DNA of 64,000 nucleotides. Origin: Mycolicibacterium sphagni. Its GTDB lineage: Bacteria > Actinomycetota > Actinomycetes > Mycobacteriales > Mycobacteriaceae. The translations under genes and the position numbers were made by a program. Numbering within the stretch: the first letter of the stretch is position 1; each line of letters begins with the position of its first letter. The notes under the pieces were generated by a model, which made no database searches, was not told where the DNA came from, and worked only from the letters and a program-made list of their open reading frames with translations. This document shows positions 47,893-56,489 of this stretch, piece after piece. The stretch covers positions 620,742 to 684,741 of the forward strand of contig NZ_VBSB01000035.1 in the NCBI RefSeq assembly GCF_013337765.1, in the 5' to 3' direction.

Positions 47893-48644
47893 CGATCTAC
47901 TTCATCGGCGCCGGGCCGGGTGCGGCCGACCTGATCACGGTGCGCGGGCAGCGGCTGCTGCGACGCTGCCCGGTGTGCCTGTACGCCGGCTCGATCATGC
48001 CCGAGGATCTGCTCGCGCTGTGCCCCGCGGATGCCAAGGTCGTCGACACCGGTCCGCTGACTCTGGAACAGATCATCGCCGAACTGGCCGACGCCGACGC
48101 CGCGGGCCACGACGTGGCGCGGCTGCACTCCGGTGACCCATCGATCTACAGTGCGCTGGCCGAGCAGTGCCGTCGCCTTGACGCACTCGGTATCTCCTAC
48201 GAAATCGTGCCTGGCGTACCGGCATTCGCGGCCGCTGCCGCTGCCCTCGGGCGGGAACTCACCGTGCCAGGTGTGGCGCAGACGGTGACGCTGAGTCGGG
48301 TCGCGACATTGTCGACCGCGATGCCCGAGGGTGAGGACCTGATCACGCTGAGCCGGCCGGGAGCGACGCTGGTGCTGCACCTGGCCGCACACCGGATCGA
48401 CGCCATCGTGCCGCAACTGCTCGAAGGTGGCTACCGGTCGGACACCCCGGTTGCCGTCGTCGCTTTCGCCAGCTGGCCACAGGAGGTCGTGTTGCGCGGC
48501 ACGCTGGCCGATATTGCCGGGCAGATGCACGACGCGCAGATCACCAAAACGGCGGTGATCGTCGTCGGCGATGTCCTTGCCGCAGAAGGGTTCACCGATA
48601 GCTACCTGTATTCCTCGGGCCGCACCCGGGGAAGCCAGCACTGA
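47889..48644 (+). CDS. cobM: Precorrin-4 C11-methyltransferase
   Basis: It methylates precorrin-4 at C11, using SAM, to give precorrin-5. The 251-residue length equals that of M. tuberculosis CobM. The class III methyltransferase motifs are FIGAGPGAADLIT at the N-terminus and LHSGDPSIYSAL in the middle. It overlaps cobL by four bases, and its stop shares a base with the cobK start (TGATG). Confidence 0.96.
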   Translation: MTIYFIGAGPGAADLITVRGQRLLRRCPVCLYAGSIMPEDLLALCPADAKVVDTGPLTLEQIIAELADADAAGHDVARLHSGDPSIYSALAEQCRRLDALGISYEIVPGVPAFAAAAAALGRELTVPGVAQTVTLSRVATLSTAMPEGEDLITLSRPGATLVLHLAAHRIDAIVPQLLEGGYRSDTPVAVVAFASWPQEVVLRGTLADIAGQMHDAQITKTAVIVVGDVLAAEGFTDSYLYSSGRTRGSQH

Positions 48645-49372
48645 TGCGCATCCTGCTGCTGGGCGGCACCGGGGAGGCGCGGGCACTGGCGGCCCGGCTG
48701 CACCCGGACTACGACATCATCAGCTCGCTGGCGGGCCGGGTGCCCGACCCGGCGCTCCCGGCCGGGCCGGTTCGCATCGGCGGCTTCGGTGGTGTTGCCG
48801 GTCTGCGACAGTGGTTGGGCGACAACGAGATCAGCGCTGTCGTAGACGCCACCCATCCGTTCGCGGCGACGATGACCTCGCACGCCGCGCAGGTATGCGC
48901 CGAACTGGGTATGCCGCATCTGGTGCTGGCCCGCCCGCCGTGGGATGCGGCAGGTGCGGTGCGGGTGGGCTCCGATGTCGAGGCCGCGCACGTCGTTGCC
49001 GACCAACACTATTCGCGGGTGTTCCTCACCACCGGACGCTCCGGGGTGGCGCCGTTCACCTCGAGCCGTGCGTGGTTCCTGATCAGGGTGGTCACGCCAC
49101 CCGATGCCGTGGTGCTTCCCTGCAACCACGAGGTGTTGTTATCCCGCGGACCGTATGACTACGCCGACGAGTGTGCGCTGTTGCGGGACAACAGGATCGA
49201 CGTGCTGGTGACCAAGAACAGCGGGGGAGAGCTCACCGAGGCCAAGCTACGGGCAGCGGCTGACCTCGGTATTGCTGTTGTGATGATCGATCGCCCAGCG
49301 CTACCGGCCGGAGTGCACGCGGTCGGCACCGTCGATGAGGCTATCGACTGGGTGGCGCGCCTCGCGGCATAG
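48644..49372 (+). CDS. cobK: Precorrin-6A reductase
   Basis: It reduces the macrocycle of precorrin-6A with NADPH to precorrin-6B. The 242-residue protein has the N-terminal LLLGGTGEARALA, the internal DATHPFAATMTSHA, and VTKNSGGELTEAKL near the C-terminus. Its last 72 bases overlap the convergent HNH gene. In M. tuberculosis sigC follows cobK; here the HNH gene takes that place. Confidence 0.95.
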   Translation: MRILLLGGTGEARALAARLHPDYDIISSLAGRVPDPALPAGPVRIGGFGGVAGLRQWLGDNEISAVVDATHPFAATMTSHAAQVCAELGMPHLVLARPPWDAAGAVRVGSDVEAAHVVADQHYSRVFLTTGRSGVAPFTSSRAWFLIRVVTPPDAVVLPCNHEVLLSRGPYDYADECALLRDNRIDVLVTKNSGGELTEAKLRAAADLGIAVVMIDRPALPAGVHAVGTVDEAIDWVARLAA

Positions 49373-50707
49373 CAGTTCCTCGGGGTGATGGTAATAGTTC
49401 ACCCGGGTTTGTCCGCGGTCGAGGTGCGGTGGCGGAATCCATTCGGTCTTGTTGTCTCGTCTGCGTTTTCGGGTTTTCCAGCCGGCGGGGCCGTCGTTGA
49501 CCATGCGGTTGTCACATCCACAGGCCAAGGTGAGTTCGTTGATGTCCGTGTTGCCGCCGCGGGCGAAGTCGCGGGCGGCATGGTGGACTTGGGATTGGTA
49601 CGGGGGTGCGGTACAGCCGGGTTTGGTGCAGCCTTTGTCGAGGGCGAAGAGAACGAGGCGTTGTCCGGGAGAGGCGCTACGTCGGGAACGCCCGTGGTAG
49701 AGCTTGATCTCTTTCGGTGATTCGAACACCGTGAGGTAGGGGTGCGCGCGGGCGGCCATTCGGATAACCGTTGGCATGGGCAGGTAGGTGCCGCCGCCGG
49801 TGTGGGCAAGCCCGGCGGCGGACGTGAGCTGATCGAGGGTGGTGGTGACGACGATGGTGACGGGCAGCCCATTGTGCTGACCGAGCTTTCCAGAAGAGAG
49901 CATGGCCATGCACACGGTCTTGAGGGCGTCGTGGGTGCGTTGTCCGGTCGTTCGTATGTCATTGGTGATCTGTGATTCGCTGGGTGTCCCGTCCACGCAG
50001 GGTGTCTCGTCGTCGGGGTTGCAATACCCGGGGCCGGCGAGTTTTGCGAAGGTGGCGTCCAGGGCCGCCCGCAGTTCCGGATCAACCCAGCCGGACAGTC
50101 TGCTCATGCCGTCGACTTGTTGTGGCCCAACCGTCAGACCGCGTTTGCGGGCCTGGTCGCGTTCGGCGTCGAGGTCGCCATCCTGATTGATCATGGCCAT
50201 CAGCTGGTGAGCGAGTTTGCGTAGGCCTTCGGGAGTGAGTCCGCCGGCCAGCCCGCCGAGTTGGGCTTCGGCGTGCTCGCGGGTTGCGACGTCGACCGAC
50301 GCGGGCAAGTGGTCCATGAATGATCGGATCACGGCCACGTGGTCGGCGCCGATCTCGCCGCGGGATTGGGCGGCGGCAGTCGTCGGCAGTGTCGGTGGAA
50401 GTGCTTGTCCGGTCAGGGAATGCCGTGGTCCGAGCTCGGCTGCGTCGCTGATCCGCCGGGTGGCGTCGACGCCGCTGATGGCGAGACGGTTGGTGAGTAC
50501 GGCTCGCCAAGATTTGGCGCCCATGGTGATGGGAGTGGTCTGCGACTGCAGCTGAGTCAGGACGGTGTGTTCGACCGCGGGAAGCATCCGGCGCAGCCGC
50601 TCCACATGTTCGAGCACCGACAGAAGTTCGGGTGCCGGCATGTCAGCGGCCGGCGCCGCTGCCACCTTGTCCCAGGCGGTCAGCACATCGTCCAGCATCT
50701 CCAACAC
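49301..50707 (-). CDS. DUF222/HNH endonuclease-family protein (13E12 type), SOS-controlled
   Basis: A complete 468-residue 13E12-family protein. The N-terminal two thirds are the helical DUF222 domain; the HNH part begins at LDKGCTKPGCTAPPYQSQVHH and includes the Asn-rich GGNTDINELTLACGC, ending with WIPPPHLD. The family spreads in mycobacterial genomes, and several M. tuberculosis members have LexA boxes. I chose GTG 50707, since a -10 element inside a perfect LexA box ends seven bases upstream; ATG 50698 is the alternative. It separates the cobLMK and cobIJHG blocks and overlaps cobK by 72 bases. Confidence 0.88.
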   Translation of the reverse strand: MLEMLDDVLTAWDKVAAAPAADMPAPELLSVLEHVERLRRMLPAVEHTVLTQLQSQTTPITMGAKSWRAVLTNRLAISGVDATRRISDAAELGPRHSLTGQALPPTLPTTAAAQSRGEIGADHVAVIRSFMDHLPASVDVATREHAEAQLGGLAGGLTPEGLRKLAHQLMAMINQDGDLDAERDQARKRGLTVGPQQVDGMSRLSGWVDPELRAALDATFAKLAGPGYCNPDDETPCVDGTPSESQITNDIRTTGQRTHDALKTVCMAMLSSGKLGQHNGLPVTIVVTTTLDQLTSAAGLAHTGGGTYLPMPTVIRMAARAHPYLTVFESPKEIKLYHGRSRRSASPGQRLVLFALDKGCTKPGCTAPPYQSQVHHAARDFARGGNTDINELTLACGCDNRMVNDGPAGWKTRKRRRDNKTEWIPPPHLDRGQTRVNYYHHPEELLCREARHPVDSLIDGADRVHSGR

Positions 50708-50710
50708 AAT

Positions 50711-50726
50711 TCGAACATTAGTTCGA
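50711..50726 (-). promoter_or_regulatory. LexA (SOS) box with embedded -10 element
   Basis: On the minus strand TCGAAC-TAAT-GTTCGA is a perfect match to the mycobacterial LexA consensus TCGAAC-N4-GTTCGA. The hexamer TAATGT within it fits TANNNT and lies seven bases before GTG 50707, so LexA would cover the -10 element directly. Confidence 0.85.
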
Positions 50727-50785
50727 CACCCTGACGGATCTGGCCAGATTGTGACCCCTGTGGCTAATGAGCCCAAAGAAATTTG

Positions 50786-52270
50786 TCAGGCCGGATAACG
50801 CCGCGGCGTGAACACCGTATCGCCGTACCACTGCGTCTGTGACGAGCCCACGATCAGCAGGCACCGCATGTCGACGTCGGCCGGATCGAGGTCACCCAGC
50901 CGCACGATCTTCACCGACTCGCGCGGCCCGGCGATATCGCGCCCGATCACGACCGGGGTGCCCGGCTCGCGGTGCTCCAGCAGCAGGTCGCGCATCGCGG
51001 CGACCTGCCAGGTGCGGCTCTTCGACGCCGGGTTGTAGATCGCCAGCACCAGGTCCGCCTCGGCTGCCGCCGACAGTCGGCCGGCGATGACGTCCCACGG
51101 CTTGAGCCGGTCGGACAGCGAGATCACCGCATAGTCGTGACCCAGCGGAGCACCGACCCGGCTGGCGACCGCCTGCGCGGCCGTCATCGCCGGGATCACC
51201 CGCACCGCGACATCCGGCCACTGCTTGGCCTCCTCGAGCACCGCGGTGGCCATTGCGAACACCCCCGGATCACCCGAGGAGATCACCGCGACCGCGCGGC
51301 CCTGCTCGGCCAGCTCACACGCCAGCCGTGCCCGCTCCGGCTCGTCGGTGTTATCGCTGGGATGACGACGCTGCCCGGGCTGCGTAGGCACCCGATCCAG
51401 GTACGGTCCGTAGCCGATCAGGTCGGTGGCCGCGGCCAGCTCCTGGCGGCTCTGCGGCGTCATCCAATCCACATCGCCCGGACCAAGACCCACCACCGCG
51501 ACGCCGCCGGTCGCCGGCTTGACCCGGCCGCTTCTGCCTGATGTCGCCGACCCTCCGGCTCCGCCCGGAAGGATCGCCAGTGAAAAGTACGGCACCCCGT
51601 CCGCGTCGACCTCGCCGGCCGGCAGCACTCGTTGTGCGTCGGTGCTCGCGCGTTCGACGTAGAACGCCTCGTCGAGCCGACCGGCCATCGAAAGCGCTTC
51701 TCGTACTTGGGGATACGAACGCCCGAGCTTGAGGACCACCGCGGCGTCGGCATCGGCGAGACGGCGGGCCAGCTCGCGCACCGGCATGGTTCCCGGCAGC
51801 ACCGAGAGCACCTCGTCACCGGTCACCAGGGGAGTGGCGATCGCCGCCGACGCCGCGCTCACCGACGTCACGCCGGGAATGATCACCGCGCTGAACCGCG
51901 CGGTCAGCCGGGTGTGCATGTGCATGTAGGAGCTGTAGAACAGCGGATCACCCTCGGCCAGCAGCGCGACATCGCGCCCGGCGTCGAGGTGGACGGCGAT
52001 ACGTTCGGCCGACTCCCGGTAGAAGTCCTCCATCGCGACCGCGTAGCCGCCTGGGTGTTCGGTCGTCTCGGTGGTCACCGGGTAGACCAGGTGTTCCTCG
52101 ATCTGGCCGGTCCGCAGGTAGGGCTCGGCGATGCGCCGCGCGATGCTGCGGCCGTGCCGCGCACTGTGATAGGCCACCACGTCGGCCGTACCGATGATGC
52201 GGGCGGCCTTGACCGTCACCAGCTCCGGATCACCCGGGCCGAGGCCGACGCCGTAGAGGGTGCCCGTCAT
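50786..52270 (-). CDS. cobIJ: Bifunctional precorrin-2 C20- / precorrin-3B C17-methyltransferase
   Basis: A fusion of two class III methyltransferases of cobalamin synthesis, 494 residues. The N-terminal CobI part (about 1-240) has GVGLGPGDPELVT and LLAEGDPLFYSSY; the C-terminal CobJ part (about 255-494) has VVGLGPGDVDWMT and VISSGDPGVFAMA. A Gly/Ser-rich linker joins them. The fusion is usual in mycobacteria (Rv2066). ATG 52270 overlaps the cobH stop as ATGA. Confidence 0.96.
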   Translation of the reverse strand: MTGTLYGVGLGPGDPELVTVKAARIIGTADVVAYHSARHGRSIARRIAEPYLRTGQIEEHLVYPVTTETTEHPGGYAVAMEDFYRESAERIAVHLDAGRDVALLAEGDPLFYSSYMHMHTRLTARFSAVIIPGVTSVSAASAAIATPLVTGDEVLSVLPGTMPVRELARRLADADAAVVLKLGRSYPQVREALSMAGRLDEAFYVERASTDAQRVLPAGEVDADGVPYFSLAILPGGAGGSATSGRSGRVKPATGGVAVVGLGPGDVDWMTPQSRQELAAATDLIGYGPYLDRVPTQPGQRRHPSDNTDEPERARLACELAEQGRAVAVISSGDPGVFAMATAVLEEAKQWPDVAVRVIPAMTAAQAVASRVGAPLGHDYAVISLSDRLKPWDVIAGRLSAAAEADLVLAIYNPASKSRTWQVAAMRDLLLEHREPGTPVVIGRDIAGPRESVKIVRLGDLDPADVDMRCLLIVGSSQTQWYGDTVFTPRRYPA

Positions 52271-52893
52271 TCCCGCTCGCTCGCGATCGCGTTCACCGCG
52301 GCGGCGGCCATGGCGCTGCCACCCCGACGCCCCTGCACCACCAGGTACTCGATCCCGCGCGGCCGGTCGATCAGCTCCTGCTTGGACTGGGCGGAGCCGA
52401 CGAACCCGACGGGTCCGCCGAGCACCGACACCGGGCCGGGTACTCCGTTGTCGACCAGCTCGAGCAGCCGGAACAGCGCGGTCGGTGCGTTGCCGATAGC
52501 CACGACCGCCCCGGCCAGCCGGTCCGCCCACAGCTCGACCCCGGCCGCTGAGCGCGTGTTCCCGCTGCGCTGGGCCAGCTCGGGCGCCCGCGGATCGGCC
52601 ACCAGCGAGACCACTTCATTGCCTGCGGGCAGGCGGGCGGCGGTGATCCCCGCCGCGACCATCGACGAGTCACACAGAATCGGCGCGCCGGCCAACAGGG
52701 CGGCGTGCGTCGCGGCGACCACGCCGGGCGTGAACGCCACATGCTCGGTGACGTCCACCTGGCCGCAGGTGTGGATCAGCCGGACGACGACACGTGCCAC
52801 GTCCTCGGGAAACGGCGTGAGATCGGCTTCGGCACGAATCGTCGCGAACGACTGCCGATAGATCTCGGCGGCGTCGCGGATGTAGTCGAGCAC
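52267..52893 (-). CDS. cobH: Precorrin-8X methylmutase
   Basis: It moves a methyl group from C11 to C12, converting precorrin-8X to hydrogenobyrinate. The 208-residue length equals that of M. tuberculosis CobH. Typical segments are the catalytic His in RLIHTCGQVDVTEHV, PILCDSSMVAAGI and the C-terminal GGPVGFVGSAQSKQEL. GTG 52893 is 16 bases behind the cobG stop. Confidence 0.96.
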   Translation of the reverse strand: MLDYIRDAAEIYRQSFATIRAEADLTPFPEDVARVVVRLIHTCGQVDVTEHVAFTPGVVAATHAALLAGAPILCDSSMVAAGITAARLPAGNEVVSLVADPRAPELAQRSGNTRSAAGVELWADRLAGAVVAIGNAPTALFRLLELVDNGVPGPVSVLGGPVGFVGSAQSKQELIDRPRGIEYLVVQGRRGGSAMAAAAVNAIASERE

Positions 52894-52909
52894 GCGATCA
52901 CCCTACGAC

Positions 52910-54022
52910 CTACCGCGACGCTGGTCGGAACCCCTCTGCCGTGGCCACCAACACCTGCCCGGTCGGGGGGCTGCCGCACGCCCGCTCGCAGCCCACGTAA
53001 TGCACGTGCCCGTCGACCCCCTCCTCGAGGGCCACCCGGGTCGCCTCGGCCCGCACGTCGGCCTGCGATTTCTCACACCCGGGGCTGCCCACGCAGGCGC
53101 TGATATCCAGCCACGGCGAGTTGTCGTCGAACACCAGCCCCATCGGAGCGAGTACCCGCAACGACGTATCGGCCACTCCGTCGGGCAGATCGCATACCAG
53201 CAATGCGCGCCACGGGGTGATGACCACGGGCGCATCGATGGCCGCGACGAACTCGGCCTGACGCGCTGCCAGCACGCCCAGCGGGATGGCCGCACCCAGT
53301 GTCACCCTTCCGTCGTCCTGAGCGATCCAGCCGACCGGCGGGCGCAGCACCGGCGGGAACGTCGTCCCGGCCGGTGCGGTCGCGGCGAAATCCGACACCA
53401 GGGCCGATGGATCAGCCAATTCCGCTATCCGCCAAGCTTTTCCACGGACTTCGGCGAACCGCCGGGCCACCGCGATCAGCGCGGCGACCACGCCGTCAGG
53501 CGGGAGCCGAACTCCGGTGTCGCGGCCGGCCAGCAGCAGCGCCACCCCGTCGGGCAATACGTGTGCGCCGACGTCGGCGCCCAGGCCGGAGATATCGCCG
53601 CGGCCGTCGTCGATGCCGAACAGGAACCGGCCGGGGAGGCGCGTCAGGTCCGGGTCGGCCTGGATGGCGGCGTCCAGTTCGGTCACCCACGGCCGCACAT
53701 CGGCGAGCCCGCCGACCCGGCCGGACAGCGGGGACGCCGCGATATTGCGCACTCGTTCATGGGTGGGTGACGGCAGCAACCCGGCCACGGCCGCCGCCTC
53801 GGCAACGGCCGATGCATCCCGCACGCCGCGCAGCTGCAGATTGCCCCGCACGGTCAGCTCCAACGTGCCGTTACCGAACTCGGTCGCGGTGTGCGCCAGC
53901 GCTTCCAGCTGCGCGGCGGTGATCATCCCGCCCGGCAGTCGCAACCGGGCCAGCGCGCCGTCGGCGGCCTGGTGCACCTGCAGGGCACCGGGGCACGCGT
54001 CGTCGTCACGCATTCGCTCCAC
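52910..54022 (-). CDS. cobG: Precorrin-3B synthase
   Basis: An oxygen-dependent enzyme that converts precorrin-3A to precorrin-3B, related to sulfite/nitrite reductases. The 370-residue protein carries the nitrite-reductase-like half-domains (LRLPGGMITAAQLEALA, LTVRGNLQLRG). Cys ligands for a [4Fe-4S] cluster sit in ACVGSPGCEK and VGCERACG near the C-terminus. GTG 54022 is chosen because TACGGT ends six bases upstream; ATG 54013 with GGAG before it is the alternative. First gene of cobG-cobH-cobIJ. Confidence 0.93.
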   Translation of the reverse strand: MERMRDDDACPGALQVHQAADGALARLRLPGGMITAAQLEALAHTATEFGNGTLELTVRGNLQLRGVRDASAVAEAAAVAGLLPSPTHERVRNIAASPLSGRVGGLADVRPWVTELDAAIQADPDLTRLPGRFLFGIDDGRGDISGLGADVGAHVLPDGVALLLAGRDTGVRLPPDGVVAALIAVARRFAEVRGKAWRIAELADPSALVSDFAATAPAGTTFPPVLRPPVGWIAQDDGRVTLGAAIPLGVLAARQAEFVAAIDAPVVITPWRALLVCDLPDGVADTSLRVLAPMGLVFDDNSPWLDISACVGSPGCEKSQADVRAEATRVALEEGVDGHVHYVGCERACGSPPTGQVLVATAEGFRPASR

Positions 54023-54028
54023 CCGTCC

Positions 54029-54034
54029 ACCGTA
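54029..54034 (-). promoter_or_regulatory. -10 element of cobG (leaderless)
   Basis: TACGGT on the minus strand, six bases before GTG 54022. It leaves no room for a cobalamin riboswitch in the cobG transcript. Confidence 0.52.
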
Positions 54035-54094
54035 CGGGCGTATGTTCGGGCAATGGCGACGGCTGCCATCTACTTCGAGGTTCGTAGGCTCTAA

Positions 54095-55051
54095 GTGTCA
54101 GAGACCAAGGCGGGGAGAGTGCGGGTAGCCGCACTGGTCGCCTTGGTGCTGCTGCTCGGAGTGGCGCTTCGTGGGCAGCTGCCCGGGGCGCAACCGGCCG
54201 CCCGCGCACAACCGGAAGATCACACCGCGGGCCTGCTGGGAATGCTGGCCCTGGTGATCGCCTGCATCCTGGTGATCATCGTGTCGATCGTGATGTCGCT
54301 TCGCGATCCGCGGCGTGCCAAACAGGCTGCCCGCTACGAGGTTCCGGGCGGTGGAAGCGGTGGCGGGCGACGCAGTTGGCGCTTCGTGCTCGTCATCCTC
54401 GCCGCGATCCTGGGCTGGCTGCTCGTCGCCGTGCTGCTTGCCCAACTGCGCTTGCCGCCGCTTCAGGGCCGCGCGCCATCGACGCCGGTCACCACTCCAC
54501 CGCCCGGCACCGCATCGCCAGGTCGCGGCGCCGTCCCGCCTCCGCCGTCGCCGGAGCCGGGGGGCCCCAACCCGGTGTTCTGGTACCTCATGTTCGCCAT
54601 GGCTGCCTTGCTGGTGGTCGTGATCGTCGGCATGGTGGTGCTCCGGATTCGCAATCGCGGCGACGCGGCCGCTACCCCGCCGATGGCGGATGTCGCTGAA
54701 CGGGAACCGGCACCAACGGGTCAGGGATCGCTTGCGCTGGCGGCCGAACGGGGTCTGGCCGAGGTCGGCGACCTCAGCCGTGAACCGCGAGAGGCCATTA
54801 TCGCGTGCTACGCGGCGATGGAACATGCGCTGGCCAACGCTCCCGGTGCGGCACCGCAGGAATCGGACACTCCTTCGGAGGTATTGGCCCGCGCCGTCGA
54901 GCACGAAGCGATCCATGCCGGCAGCGCAACCGAACTCGTCACCCTGTTCGCCGAGGCCAGGTTCAGCATGCACGTGATGAACGAGGCGCATCGCGAAGCC
55001 GCCGAGCGGGCGCTTCGTCTCGTTCTCGACGAGCTGAGGAGCCCGGTGTGA
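54095..55051 (+). CDS. DUF4129-domain membrane protein
   Basis: A 318-residue protein with four hydrophobic segments (about residues 9-26, 46-69, 95-117 and 162-184), a Pro-rich external linker, and a C-terminal helical DUF4129 domain (LSREPREAIIACYAAMEHAL, ending EAHREAAERALRLVLDEL). DUF4129 is usually found with MoxR/DUF58 or transglutaminase-like proteins, as here. Function unknown. The start is GTG 54095. It overlaps the next gene as GTGTGA. Confidence 0.82.
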   Translation: MSETKAGRVRVAALVALVLLLGVALRGQLPGAQPAARAQPEDHTAGLLGMLALVIACILVIIVSIVMSLRDPRRAKQAARYEVPGGGSGGGRRSWRFVLVILAAILGWLLVAVLLAQLRLPPLQGRAPSTPVTTPPPGTASPGRGAVPPPPSPEPGGPNPVFWYLMFAMAALLVVVIVGMVVLRIRNRGDAAATPPMADVAEREPAPTGQGSLALAAERGLAEVGDLSREPREAIIACYAAMEHALANAPGAAPQESDTPSEVLARAVEHEAIHAGSATELVTLFAEARFSMHVMNEAHREAAERALRLVLDELRSPV

Positions 55052-55524
55052 TCAGGCTGGTGGCCGGTGGGGTGTTCCTGGTCGCGGGGGCTGAGGTGCT
55101 GGCGTTGGTTCTGGGCGCCCGGCAATGGGTTCTGCCGATCGCGGGGCTGGCGGTCGCGGTGTTCCTACTGGCTGCCCGGCTGAGTTTCGATGCGGCACAA
55201 CATCGTCCGGCGGGTGAGGGGGCCGGTGACGATCCCGCGGAAACCTTGCGGCGCTGGAAGTCTCGTACCGAATCGACGATTCAGTGGGCGGATTCGACCC
55301 GAGGCGACTGGGATCGGCACCTGCGGCCCCGGCTGGCGCGTGAGTTCGTGCTCGCCACCCGTCAGCGGGATCCGGTGGGATTACAGGCGACCGGGCGCAT
55401 CGTGTTCGGCGACGACCTCTGGGATTGGGTGGATCCCAACAACGTCACGCGCGAGCGCGGCCGCGAACCCGGCCCCGGGTACGCGACCCTCGAGGAGATC
55501 CTGCGGCGGATGGAAGACCTATGA
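55048..55524 (+). CDS. Small membrane protein of the MoxR/DUF58 operon
   Basis: A 158-residue protein. Two membrane helices (about 2-25 and 28-44) are followed by a charged cytosolic domain containing RRWKSRTESTIQWADSTRGD. I do not recognise a named family; homologues are expected in the same operon position in other mycobacteria. GTG 55048 and the stop overlap both neighbours, so it belongs to the coupled operon. Confidence 0.75.
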   Translation: MIRLVAGGVFLVAGAEVLALVLGARQWVLPIAGLAVAVFLLAARLSFDAAQHRPAGEGAGDDPAETLRRWKSRTESTIQWADSTRGDWDRHLRPRLAREFVLATRQRDPVGLQATGRIVFGDDLWDWVDPNNVTRERGREPGPGYATLEEILRRMEDL

Positions 55525-56489
55525 CGATGCCGGCCCCGGCGATGACGGCCTACTGCGAAGCGGTTCTCGACGAGATCGAACGTGTGGTGGTCGGCAAACG
55601 TGCCGCGCTCACCCTGATCCTCACCACCGTGCTCGCCGGTGGGCACGTGTTGATCGAAGACCTGCCCGGGATGGGCAAGACGCTGATCGCGCGGTCGTTC
55701 GCCGCGGCGCTCGGGCTGCGTTTCACCCGGGTGCAGTTCACCCCCGACCTGCTGCCCGCCGACCTGCTCGGCTCGACCATCTATGACATGCAGTCCGGCC
55801 GTTTCGAATTCCGGCCCGGCCCGATCTTCACCAATCTGCTGATGGCCGACGAGATCAACCGAACCCCGCCCAAGACGCAGGCCGCGCTGCTGGAGGCGAT
55901 GGCCGAGCGCCAGGTCAGCATCGACGGTGAAACCCACCCGCTGCCTTCCCCGTTCATCGTCCTGGCCACCGACAACCCGATCGAGTACGAGGGCACCTAC
56001 CCGCTGCCGGAGGCTCAGCTCGACCGCTTTGCGGTCAAGGTCGCCTTGAACTACCTCTCCGAAGCCGAAGAGGCGTCGATGTTGCGTCGCCGCATCGAGC
56101 GTGGCTCAGCGGAGGCGACGATCAACCAGGTGGTGGATGCCAAAGACCTTCTGGCCATGCGGGAGTCCGTGGAGCGAGTGTCGGTGCACGACGACGTTCT
56201 GCACTACGTCGTCTCCGTGGCGACGGCCACCCGCAGCCATCCGCAGGTCGCTGTCGGTGCCAGCCCGCGCGCCGAACTCGATCTGGTCCAACTGGCCCGT
56301 GCCCGCGCGCTGGTGTCGGGGCGGGACTACGTGATCCCCGAGGACGTCAAAGCATTGGCCGTGCCGGCGATCGCCCACCGGATCAGCCTGCGGCCGGAGA
56401 TGTGGGTGCGCAGCGTGCACGGCTCCGACGTGGTCGAGCAGCTGCTGAGGCGCCTGCCGGTACCGCGGGCACGCCGTCAGGGACAGTGA
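55521..56489 (+). CDS. MoxR-family AAA ATPase
   Basis: A 322-residue AAA+ ATPase thought to act as a chaperone for VWA-type/DUF58 partners. Walker A is DLPGMGKT near residue 50, Walker B is LLMADEINR, sensor 1 is LATDNP, and a lid domain closes the protein. ATG 55521 overlaps the previous stop and the end touches the DUF58 gene. M. tuberculosis has similar operons (moxR1, moxR2, moxR3); which one this matches is not decided. Confidence 0.92.
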   Translation: MTMPAPAMTAYCEAVLDEIERVVVGKRAALTLILTTVLAGGHVLIEDLPGMGKTLIARSFAAALGLRFTRVQFTPDLLPADLLGSTIYDMQSGRFEFRPGPIFTNLLMADEINRTPPKTQAALLEAMAERQVSIDGETHPLPSPFIVLATDNPIEYEGTYPLPEAQLDRFAVKVALNYLSEAEEASMLRRRIERGSAEATINQVVDAKDLLAMRESVERVSVHDDVLHYVVSVATATRSHPQVAVGASPRAELDLVQLARARALVSGRDYVIPEDVKALAVPAIAHRISLRPEMWVRSVHGSDVVEQLLRRLPVPRARRQGQ

